Part shown: one piece after another, positions 1 through 11,322 of the stretch | Layout of the letters: every line of letters starts with the position of its first letter | Numbering within the stretch: the first letter of the stretch is position 1 | Assembly (NCBI GenBank): GCA_036925085.1 | Contig: JAUPFP010000093.1 | Span: forward strand, 65,001 to 129,000 | Length of the DNA: 64,000 bases | Source: Brachycybe producta | Lineage: Eukaryota > Arthropoda > Diplopoda > Playtdesmida > Andrognathidae | Reading direction: 5' to 3' | Made by a program: the position numbers and the translations under genes | The notes under the pieces: model-generated | Told to the model about the DNA's origin: nothing | What the model saw: only the letters and a program-made list of their open reading frames with translations | The model's database searches: none

Positions 1-377
1 ATTTTCGAAAGCAGTTTTTAAGTTTAAAAAAAAATCAAATTTTGTTAGAAACTAGGATAGCAAATGTGGGGGGTATGTTGAAGGTATTTTCATGACAGTA
101 TTTTTCAAAATAAAATATGTCTTGCTGTTTGAAAGTAAGAATAATTCAGAATTTGTTAGAAATTAGAATAGTAAATGGTTGTGTTGAAGCTTTTTTTTTT
201 CTCCCAGCACAAATATCTTTCAAAATAAACTATTTAGTAGTTTTTTTTAAGTGAAAACAAGAAAATTAAACAAAACAAGGGATTCAAGGAACCCTAATAG
301 ACCTGCATTGCTTTAATATATGCTTTCATATATCAAACAATGCGTGTATGCACATGGTACACGCGTGCGCGCTTGTG
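1..377. other. AT-rich intron with decayed F1/F2-type fragments
   Basis: Two partial copies of the GAAACTAGRATRGTAAA...TTTCAAAATAAA core can be seen near 48-115 and 157-235, in the same orientation. No gene-like coding signal. Confidence 0.55.
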
Positions 378-957
378 TATGTTCGCCAAATTTTTGACGA
401 ATGTTCGCCAAGTTTTCACGAATGTTCGCCAAATGTTTGACGAATGTCCGCCAAATTTTTGACGGATGTTCGCCACATTTTTGACGAATGGTCGCCAGAT
501 TTTTGGCGAATGTTCGCCAGATTTTTGACGAATGTTCGCCAATTTTTTGACGAATGTTCGCCAAATTTTTGACGAATGTACGCCACATTTTTTGGCGAAT
601 GTTCGCCAGATTTTTGACGAATGTTCGCTACATTTTTGACGAATGGTCGCCACATTTTTGACGAATGTTCGCTTAATTTTTGACGAATGTTCGCCACGTT
701 TTTGACGAATGTTCGCCACGTTTTTGACGAATGTTCGCCACGTTTTTGACGAATGTTCGCCAAATTTTGACGAATGTTCGCCACGTTTTTGACGAATGTT
801 CGCCAAATTTTGACGAATGTTCGCCACGTTTTTGACGAATGTTCGCCAAATTTTGACGAATGTTCGCCACGTTTTTGACAAATGTTCGCCAAATTTTTGA
901 CGAATGTTCGCCAAATTTTAACGAATGTTTGCCAATTTTTTGACGAATGTTTGCCAA
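378..957. repeat. 21-22 bp minisatellite (GACGAATGTTCGCCA)
   Basis: About 27 copies of GACGAATGTTCGCCAAATTTT or GACGAATGTTCGCCACGTTTTT with point variants. The array is free of stop codons in several minus-strand frames, giving long but repetitive open frames (WRTFVKN-type) that are not genes. Confidence 0.95.
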
Positions 958-1592
958 TGAAAATGCTATTAATTGATATAACTAACCTTCTCGAAGAAGA
1001 AGTGACCCTTCTAAGTTTCTAACACACTTTCAATTTTTAGTGTTAATCTTCTGAAATGCTCTGAATAACCAGAGTTAGAAAATAAGCTTTGTTTTCAGAA
1101 GACATATTTTAAATTATTAAAAATTTCTATTTCCACTTTGCGGAATGCTGTTTTTTATGTTGAAATAGATATAGAAATTTCAAAAGAAAAAGCTTTTAAG
1201 AATCTTGAATTTTTTAACAATGAAACAGTTTGATGAATAAATTTAAAAGAAAATCGCCATTGAAATCAATAAAATACATCCACGGGCGGCTTCCTTCTTA
1301 ATAAATTATATATTCTTAATGGATATTTTGTTTCGGCTTTTTTTAAGCGTTTCGAAGTTTATTACAAACTAGAATAGTAAAGGAATGAGATAATGAATAT
1401 TTTCGTGTTTTTCAATGCCGATTTAAAAATATCATTTTACATTTTTTTTTGTTTCTCTTTCAATTCTTCAAAATATGATAATAATTTTGGCTTTTTTTTT
1501 CTCCGTACAATTCTAGTTTTTTTATACATTTTCTAGTTATTTTCAAACTGTAGTAAATTAAGGGATCTTAGATGTCTGAAAAAGATGAGCAA
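958..1592. other. Unremarkable AT-rich intron
   Basis: Poly-A/T-rich sequence with one weak F1-type core (TTACAAACTAGAATAGTAAA) at about 1361-1383. I see no exon. Confidence 0.5.
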
Positions 1593-4500
1593 AATAACTG
1601 CAATTTTAGCTAATTTCGGAACATAACTGCAATTACAATTACAATTAGTACTCTACTAGCAGCCAAATAGGCCTATGGCAGAGGGCCTAACTGCAGTTTG
1701 AGTTGCTTTGGAAAGTAACTGCAGCTACAGGTATTTCTGGAAAGTTAACTCCAATTCTAGTTACTTATGGAAAGTCACTGCAATTTTAGTTCCATCTGGA
1801 CTAGTAATTGCTGCAATTACTAATTCCTTCTGAATCAGGAATTGGCCCAGCAGTTGGTTACAGAACTAGCAGCAGTTACTTTTAAGTTACTTCTGAAAAA
1901 TAATTTACAGCTTTAGTTACTTTTGAAAAGTAATTGCAGCATTAGTTACGTTGGAAAATAATTGCAGCATTGGTTACTTTGGAAAGTAACTGCAGTGTTA
2001 GTTACTTTGGAAAGTAACACAAGTGTTAATTACTTTGAAAAGTAATTGCAGCATTAGTTACTTTTGAAAAGTAATTGCAGCATTAGTTACTTTTGAAAAG
2101 TAATTGCAGCATTAGTTACTTTTGAAAAGTAATTGCAGCATTAGTTACTTTGGAAAAGTAATTGCAGCATTAGTTACGTTGGAAAATAATTGCAGCATTG
2201 GTTACTTTGGAAAGTAACTGCAGTGTTAGTTACTTTGGAAAGTAACACAAGTGTTAATTACTTTGAAAAGTAATTGCAGCATTAGTTACTTTTGAAAAGT
2301 AATTGCAGCATTAGTTACTTTTGAAAAGTAATTGCAGCATTAGTTACTTTTGAAAAGTAATTGCAGCATTAGTTACTTTGGAAAAGTAATTGCAGCATTA
2401 GTTACGTTGGAAAATAATTGCAGCATTGGTTACTTTGGAAAGTAACTGCAGTGTTAGTTACTTTGGAAAGTAACACAAGTGTTAATTACTTTGAAAAGTA
2501 ATTGCAGCATTAGTTACTTTTGAAAAGTAATTGCAGCATTAGTTACTTTTGAAAAGTAATTGCAGCATTAGTTACTTTGGAAAAGTAATTGCAGCATTAG
2601 TTACGTTGGAAAATAATTGCAGCATTGGTTACTTTGGAAAGTAACTGCAGTGTTAGTTACTTTGGAAAGTAACACAAGTGTTAATTACTTTGAAAAGTAA
2701 TTGCAGCATTAGTTACTTTTGAAAAGTAATTGCAGCATTAGTTACTTTTGAAAAGTAATTGCAGCATTAGTTACTTTGGAAAAGTAATTGCAGCATTAGT
2801 TACGTTGGAAAATAATTGCAGCATTGGTTACTTTGGAAAGTAACTGCAGTGTTAGTTACTTTGGAAAGTAACACAAGTGTTAATTACTTTGAAAAGTAAT
2901 TGCAGCATTAGTTACTTTTGAAAAGTAATTGCAGCATTAGTTACTTTTGAAAAGTAATTGCAGCATTAGTTACTTTGGAAAAGTAATTGCAGCATTAGTT
3001 ACGTTGGAAAATAATTGCAGCATTGGTTACTTTGGAAAGTAACTGCAGTGTTAGTTACTTTGGAAAGTAACACAAGTGTTAATTACTTTGAAAAGTAATT
3101 GCAGCATTAGTTACTTTTGAAAAGTAATTGCAGCATTAGTTACTTTTGAAAAGTAATTGCAGCATTAGTTACTTTGGAAAAGTAATTGCAGCATTAGTTA
3201 CGTTGGAAAATAATTGCAGCATTGGTTACTTTGGAAAGTAACTGCAGTGTTAGTTACTTTGGAAAGTAACACAAGTGTTAATTACTTTGAAAAGTAATTG
3301 CAGCATTAGTTACTTTTGAAAAGTAATTGCAGCATTAGTTACTTTTGAAAAGTAATTGCAGCATTAGTTACTTTTGAAAAGTAATTGCAGCATTAGTTAC
3401 TTTGGAAAAGTAATTGCAGCATTAGTTACGTTGGAAAATAATTGCAGCATTGGTTACTTTGGAAAGTAACTGCAGTGTTAGTTACTTTGGAAAGTAACAC
3501 AAGTGTTAATTACTTTGAAAAGTAATTGCAGCATTAGTTACTTTTGAAAAGTAATTGCAGCATTAGTTACTTTTGAAAAGTAATTGCAGCATTAGTTACT
3601 TTGGAAAAGTAATTGCAGCATTAGTTACGTTGGAAAATAATTGCAGCATTGGTTACTTTGGAAAGTAACTGCAGTGTTAGTTACTTTGGAAAGTAACACA
3701 AGTGTTAATTACTTTGAAAAGTAATTGCAGCATTAGTTACTTTTGAAAAGTAATTGCAGCATTAGTTACTTTGGAAAAGTAATTGCAGCATTAGTTACGT
3801 TGGAAAATAATTGCAGCATTGGTTACTTTGGAAAGTAACTGCAGTGTTAGTTACTTTGGAAAGTAACACAAGTGTTAATTACTTTGAAAAGTAATTGCAG
3901 CATTAGTTACTTTTGAAAAGTAATTGCAGCATTAGTTACGTTGGAAAATAATTGCAGCATTGGTTACTTTGGAAAGTAACTGCAGTGTTAGTTACTTTGG
4001 AAAGTAACACAAGTGTTAATTACTTTGAAAAGTAATTGCAGCATTAGTTACTTTTGAAAAGTAATTGCAGCATTAGTTACTTTGGAAAAGTCATTGCAGC
4101 ATTAGTTACTTTTGAAAAGTAATTGCAGCATTAGTTACTTTGGAAAAGTAATTGCAGCATTAGTTACGTTGGAAAATAATTGCAGCATTGGTTACTTTGG
4201 AAAGTAACTGCAGTGTTAGTTACTTTGGAAAGTAACACAAGTGTTAATTACTTTGAAAAGTAATTGCAGCATTAGTTACTTTTGAAAAGTAATTGCAGCA
4301 TTAATTACGTTGGAAAATAATTGCAGCATTGGTTACTTTGGAAAGTAACTGCAGTGTTAGTTACTTTGGAAAGTAACACAAGTGTTAATTACTTTGAAAA
4401 GTAATTGCAGCATTAGTTACTTTTGAAAAGTAATTGCAGCATTAGTTACTTTGGAAAAGTAATTGCAGCATTAGTTACGTTGGAAAATAATTGCAGCATT

Positions 4501-5080
4501 GGTTACTTTGGAAAGTAACTGCAGTGTTAGTTACTTTGGAAAGTAACACAAGTGTTAATTACTTTGAAAAGTAATTGCAGCATTAGTTACTTTTGAAAAG
4601 TAATTGCAGCATTAGTTACGTTGGAAAATAATTGCAGCATTGGTTACTTTGGAAAGTAACTGCAGTGTTAGTTACTTTGGAAAGTAACACAAGTGTTAAT
4701 TACTTTGAAAAGTAATTGCAGCATTAGTTACTTTTGAAAAGTAATTGCAGCATTAGTTACTTTGGAAAAGTAATTGCAGCATTAGTTACTTTTGAAAAGT
4801 AATTGCAGCATTAGTTACTTTGGAAAAGTCATTGCAGCATTAGTTACTTTGGAAAAGTAATTGCAGCATTAGTTACTTTTGAAAAGTAATTGCAGCATTA
4901 GTTACTTTGGAAAAGTAATTGCAGCATTAGTTACTTTGGAAAAGTAATTGCAGCATTAGTTACTTTGGAAAGTAACTGCAGTGTTAGTTACTTTGGAAAG
5001 TAACTGCAGTGTTAGTTACTTTGGAAAGTAATTGAAGTTATAGTTACTTCTAGAAAGCAGCTAAAGCAATAGTTACTTAG
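1593..5080. repeat. Satellite of 28/29 bp monomers with higher-order structure
   Basis: Monomers follow TAATTGCAGCATTAGTTACT with a TTTTGAAAAG ending. The left end (1593-1940) is diverged and irregular. From about 1945 to 4640 four distinct 28-bp monomers recur in fixed order, followed by one to four 29-bp monomers. GTTACG (ATTACG once) marks block starts at 1945, 2173, 2401, 2600, 2799, 2998, 3197, 3425, 3624, 3794, 3935, 4163, 4304, 4474 and 4615. Each monomer holds a near-palindrome, TTACTTTTGAAAAGTAA. Confidence 0.97.
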
Positions 5081-5231
5081 AACTAGGAATGTTTTGTTAT
5101 GGTCCAGTTCCCCTCCTTTTTATGGAGAAAATTATAGCTACTTTTAAAATCCACTCTGAACTTGAAATAAATCTTCATTGATTTATAGTTTTTTTGAGTT
5201 CTAAAAGTAGTTCTCAAGTAAAGTATTTTGA

Positions 5232-5242
5232 ACCTATGATTC

Positions 5243-5304
<62 letters not shown>
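5232..5304. repeat. (CT)n microsatellite
   Basis: Uninterrupted CT dinucleotides for about 70 bases, 360 bases before exon 1. The rest of 5305-5661 is T-rich intron with nothing recognisable. Confidence 0.97.
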
Positions 5305-5311
<7 letters not shown>

Positions 5312-5661
5312 AGTTTTTCTTTCTTTTTTTTTTCAAAATTAACAATTATGTTTAAACTCCCATTAATCGTCTTTAAGAAATAAAAGTTGTTGCTTTTTTT
5401 ACTGAGTGGTTTTTAAAGGTCTTTAAAAAAAATCAAGGAGAACAACTTCTTTTTTTCTGAATTTGTCTCCAAAGACTCATTTCGAACAAAAAGATCTTTA
5501 AAATGAAGATTTATTTTTGCAACTTTTTCTCTGAGAACAAAAAAAAAACTCCAGAAAAATTCGAGCAAAATTCCAGAACAAAGATTTCTATCTTTGATGG
5601 CTTTTTTTTTTTTTGGTTCTAAAATTGTTTTGGATTTTTTGTATTTATTTGTATTTTCCAG

Positions 5662-5775
5662 TCTACTCGAAAATCTGCCTTATTAAGTGCTGCCAAAAAG
5701 GCAAGATTAAAATCAAATCCATCTAGAGTTCGGTTCGCTGAAGGTGTCACCATCAACGGATCACCTTTATTTTCT
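5662..5775 (+). CDS. Frmpd4-like: Exon 1 of window: PDZ-to-FERM linker
   Basis: 38 codons, phase 0 at both ends, acceptor TTTTCCAG and donor GTAAGT. It encodes a basic stretch containing [12 protein letters not shown] followed by [12 protein letters not shown]. In FRMPD3/4 this segment follows the last PDZ strand directly, so the previous exon should carry the PDZ domain and lies before the window. No PDZ-like coding sequence is visible in 1-5661. Confidence 0.93.
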
Positions 5776-8700
5776 GTAAGTTAAAACGATCCTTTTATTT
5801 ATTTTTTTTTTAAATCCTGAAAAAAAAATCGATTTGCTTGATTTTAAAAAAAAAAATCCTGAAAAAAATTGATTTGTTTCATTTTAAAAAAAAAATCCTG
5901 AAAAAAAATTGACTTGTTTGTTTTTTTTTACAAAAAATCCTGAAAAAATTGATTTGTTTGATTTTTTTTACAAAAAATCCTGAAAAAATTGATTTGATTT
6001 TTTTTACAAAAAATCCTGAAAAAAACCTAATTGTTTGATTTAAAAAAAAATCCTGAAAAAATCGATTTGTTTGATTTTTAAAAAAATCAGCTACTTTGGT
6101 ATTAATAGGGAATAGCTCTGTATTTATTTATTTTTTCATTTTAAAATGACAATTTTGTGTTAATTTTTTAATTATATCAGATGTCTAATTTTTCTTCGGA
6201 GTCGTGTATTCCTTTTATGCCGAATGTGCTCAAAGTATTCCTCGAGAACGGACAGACGAAATCTTTTAAATACGATAGCTCAACTCTTGTACAGGTAAAA
6301 CAACAACACCTTTTATTCAATTGTTTGTTTCTCTCCTTCAAAAAAAAACACTGTCTTTCCTCACCTTTTCAGAAGTAACTTCAAGAATATCGAAAGGTTT
6401 TAGAAACTAGAAGTGTTAAAGCTTTGATCCACATCAAGCTGACAAAACACAAACAAAACAGGAACTCACTGTTTTGAGACAAATTATCGACAATTGTAAA
6501 ACATTTCTACGACTTTTGTGTTTTGGGTTTGTCTGCAATTTCACAAACCATTCTATGTCCCGAGGCTCAATTCGGGTAAACATCAAAAGGTTTTCGTATT
6601 GTCTCGGTTTTACGCAACATTCTTTGAATTATAGTCTGTTGCAGTATGGACAATTTGTATTAAAACAGCAACAGAAACAGGCTTTGTGCATAGTTGACGT
6701 AGGCCACAGCTATAGAAACAAAAACAAAACCCAATTTGTTTGTGTTTTGTCATAAAACTGTTGTGGTTTTGTCTTGAGTACTGCTGACAGTTGTTTCAGT
6801 TTTGTTTTTGTTTTTAAAATTTGCTTTTTTTCTGTGGCGTTTTTGTTGTGTTTTTGGTTTCGAACTCGTGTTGCACTTTTGTCCAAACTGACAAAACCAA
6901 AACCAAAACGGCAACTCAGTATTTCAAGACAAATTTGGGACAATTCTAAAACATTTCTGTGTTTTGTTTCTGGCGTTTTTGTTGTGTTTTTGTCTCGAAC
7001 TCATGTTGTACTTTTGTCAGCTTGTGATGTGGATCCGAGCTTAAAATAAACTTTTTATCGACTTTTGAAAGTTTCACGACGTTTTAAATCATTTTTTTTA
7101 AAAAAAAGTCCATAAAAAGTTTTATTTTTTAAGGATATCAATATTAGAAAACCTTCAACCCGAGTTTACTCTTCTACTTTCTAATGTAGTTTCAAGTTCT
7201 TCTTAAATGTTATAAGGAGACCTTAATTTAAATAACAAAAGATAATTTTTTGTTGCTTGTTTTCGTGATTTTTTTTTTAAATAAAAGGATGTTGTGGAGT
7301 CTCTTCAGCAAAAGTTGTCCATCAAATGCCCGGAACACTTTAGCCTCGTAGTGGAACATATCAAAAGTTTACGAAGGAATAAGTTAACGTTGCTCGACCC
7401 TAAGGAATCATTGGCTAAGGTAAAATATATATATAAAAAAAAGCCACACTTCTTCTTCTTTTGTCGTTTCTAGTTTTTTTTTTGTGACAACTTCGTAAAC
7501 AAGTAAATTTCCGAAGAAGAATAAGAAGAATAACTAAATTGTGTGGAACGTTTTCTCGGAGTTGGATCACGTCTTTTTCTAGTCTTTTGTTTCTCGAGGG
7601 AAAAACATTTATTTAAAAAGTGGGCATTTTTTTTTCTTCTTGTTGGTCTTTTTTATTTCTGTTGGTCTTTTCGAACAAGTTTCTCTCGTCCAACAAGAAA
7701 CTTGTCTCTTGACATTTCTGCAAATCGAATGTAAAATGTCAGAGTTTGGCAGAAACAAAAATGATGATGGGTTTTTTTTATTCAAGTGGGAAATTTAGAG
7801 AATTTGTTCTTAAGAATTTTATTTTATTTTTTGGTTAGAATTTTGCAAAGTTTAGAGGTTTTTAAACAAAACTGATAAATACATAGGTAATTTATGAATG
7901 AAACGGATCAAAAATAATGAATTGGACGGAAATTTCATTAAGAATGTTGAAAATGATGAATAACTGGGGGTTTGACCAAATTGATGAAATATATACAGAA
8001 AATTATGAGTTGCATAAAAGTTTTATGAAATTGTGGAAATTGATAAAGAAAAAAACATGGGGTTGAGTAAAACTAATGAAATGCATGGAAGAAAAAAATC
8101 AGGAATCGCATAGAAATTTCATGAAATTCTTGACACTAAATGAATATCTAGGGTGTGAATATACTTATTAAATGCTGAAAATGCATGGAAAATCCTGAAT
8201 TGCGTGGGAAATCCTGAATTGCGTGGGAAATCCTGAATTGCGTGGGAAATCCTGAATTGCGTGGAAAATCATGAATTGCTTGGAAAATCCTTAATTGCGT
8301 GGAAAATCCTGAATTGCGTGGAAAATCCTGAATTGCGTGGGAAATCCTGAATTGCGTGGGAAATCCTGAATTGCGTGGAAAATCCTGAATTGCGTGGAAA
8401 ATCCTGAATTGCGTGGGAAATCCTGAATTGCGTGGGAAATCCTGAATTGCGTGGGAAATCCTGAATTGCGTGGGAAATCCTGAATTGCGTGGGAAATCCT
8501 GAATTGCGTGGGAAATCCTGAATTGCGTGGAAAATCCTGAATTGCGTGGGAAATCCTGAATTGCGTGGAAAATCCTGAATTGCGTGGGAAATCTTGACTT
8601 GCATGGAAAATCATGAATTGCATGAAAGGATCATCAAGTTGTTGACATTGATAAAAATCTTGAATTTGACTAAGCTGACAAAATGCATTTTGAAAATCAT

Positions 8701-11106
8701 GAATTGCATTGAAATTTCATCAAATGGTTTAAAGTTTGATCTTCTTCCACAAGAAACGGAAGAAAAATCCTCATGTCATCATGTGTGTCTTTTCTCCTAT
8801 TTTGAATATTGAAGTGGAGAGAGAGAGAGAGATAGAGAGTTAGAAAGGGAGAGAGAGAGATAGAAAGGGAGAGAGAGACTTTTCATGTGAAGCGTAAACA
8901 AAGAGAAGAAAAAGGGTTTTTATAGAGTTTTTGTTAGCTGAAACCACTTTGCATATGTCATCTATTGGAGACATCGTGTAAGACATTTTACCAGTTTATC
9001 TTTTAACATAAATTCAAACAAGAAGAGAAAAAAAAGAAGACAAGAAAAAAAAGGGGAAAATGAAAAATGTTTCACAAGTGACATTTGACAATTTTTATTG
9101 CAACATATTGCAATTCTCTTAATGAAATTGTTCTATTTTGATGTTTCTTTTTCTACAAACAAATGTAACCAGTGTGAATAATGCTTAGGCCCAAATTCAA
9201 GTGCCAAGTTTTCTTCTTGAATTTCTGCCTTTTAAGGTGGCTGAATGGATATTTATTTTGTTTTTGTCGCTCTGGATGGCGCCACTGCAGTGGCTAATGG
9301 CTAAGTTCCATAGATGTTTTTTTCTAAAATTTGGATTTGAATTTTGGATTTTTTTTTTTTTTGGAATTTAGAAACAATATAACGAAAAAATTCAAATTGT
9401 TTTCAAAACTAGAATGGTAAGAGTTTATGTTAAAAGTTTTTTTTTCATGGCAATATCTTCAAAAATAAACAATTTTATAGTTCAGTTTGAAAAAGACCCG
9501 TTTTCGGGAGGGTTTTTCTATTAACATTTCACGAAAAACTATTTTCGTCTTTTTCAAATTGTCATAAAATGTTTATTTTGAAAGATAATGTTATGGAGAA
9601 AAAAAAACGTTTAGCATTATCACCAACTATTCTAGTTTCTAAAACACTTTTAAAAAAAATTTCTCTCTAACTAAGCGGCAAAACAGCTTGAAAAGCTTCC
9701 CAAAAAATGACGTCAGAGCTTCAGATTTTTGCCTTTGTCAGTACCTTGAAGCTATAGCTTTGAAATTGCTCAACTTTTCAAAGCTAAGCAACTCAAAGCA
9801 CCAAAAGCTTAAAAAAGTTTGAAATAATAAAGGTATCCTTAGACACCAAGGATTTCATTGTTTTTTTTTAATTTTTTTTTTAAATTAGATTGCAGCGCGC
9901 CCTGGTGTTCAACATCTTCGATGTTTATTTCGTGTAACATTTGTTCCTAAGGATGCTTACGAACTTCTTAAGAAGGATCCAGTGACGTTTGAATACCTTT
10001 ATATGCAGGTAAGAAATGTATTGTCAACTTTTTTTGTTGTGTGTGTTGCCACGATTTCAAGTTATTAGTTTTTTAGAAACATTTTTTAAAAGAAATTCAA
10101 ATTGTATTTGAAACTAGAAGGGTAAAGGAATATATTAGTTTCATTTTTAAGATGATAAGTTGATAACTTTCAAAATATTGGCAATTTGAAAAGGGCATTG
10201 CCAAATTAATGGTAAAAATATTCATTTTAAACTGGCATAAAAAAAGTTTATTTTGAAATATATTATTATGAAAATACTATAACTCAGTTTCTTTACTCTT
10301 CTAGTTTAAATTACAATTTTATTTTATTTTATAAGATGCTTTTAAAAAAACTGTGTACTTGATTTTCCAACACTTAGCATGCCAGACCCACAGGGACCAA
10401 CAGGCCCATAGTTACTTTGAGGCCTACCAGAAACATGAATTTCAACAAGCCCAGGATTTTTATGAGGCCCACCAGACCAATGAAGATAACCATGCCCATG
10501 ATTTTTATGAGACCCAGCAGACCCATGAAGATAACCAGACCTATAAAGATCACCAGGCCCATTAGACCTATGAAGATAACCACGTCCATGATTCCTATGA
10601 TGCCCACCAGACCCATGAAAATAACCTGGCCCACCAGATTCATGAAGATAACCAGGCCCACTAGACCTATGAAGATAACCACGTCCACTAGACCTATGAA
10701 GATAACCACGTCCACTGGACCTATGAAGATAACCACGTCCACTGGACCTATGAAGATAACCACGTCCACTGGACCTATGAAGATAACCACGTCCACTGGA
10801 CCTATGAAGATAACCACGTCCACTAGACCTTTGAAGATAACCACGTCCACTAGACCTTTGAAGATAACCACGTCCACTAGACCTTTGAAGATAACCACGT
10901 CCAGGATTCCTATGAGGCCCACCAGACCCATGAAGACCGCAAAGCCCGCGGACTTTTTTCTTCTTTGTAATATGAGTTCAGGCCCAATGCAGCCTATGGT
11001 CTTTATGTAGATATCTAATTGAGTGGCCCCTTAATTTTATCTAATTTTATCTTTTATATGGCCCTCTTTTTTCTTGCTTCTGCCCCTACATGTAATATTT
11101 GTGCCC

Positions 11107-11150
<44 letters not shown>

Positions 11151-11274
11151 TCTTAGAAACAAATTAAAAATTATCGATTTTGTTATGCGACTTTTTTCGT
11201 GTTCACTTTACACTCTTTTGAACAATTTGGTGGTTGTCTAAACAGTCTAAAGGACCCACAATAAATCTTTTTCT

Positions 11275-11322
<48 letters not shown>

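Noticed and set aside
313-957. Several 90-190 codon minus-strand frames (WRTFVKN repeats)
   Set aside because: 21-22 bp minisatellite frames; overlapping and repetitive.
378-957. CRISPR-like regularly spaced repeat
   Set aside because: Repeats are directly adjacent with no unique spacers, in an animal intron.
6181-6378. Start codon of a short gene at 6181
   Set aside because: ATG is an internal Met at the start of exon 2; the frame is continuous with exon 1 across a good acceptor and matches mid-protein FRMPD sequence.
10374-11010. Nine-residue-repeat proteins on both strands (KITTSTRPM and VDVVIFIGL)
   Set aside because: A 27-bp minisatellite without stops opens both strands equally; intronic position and no splice or promoter context.
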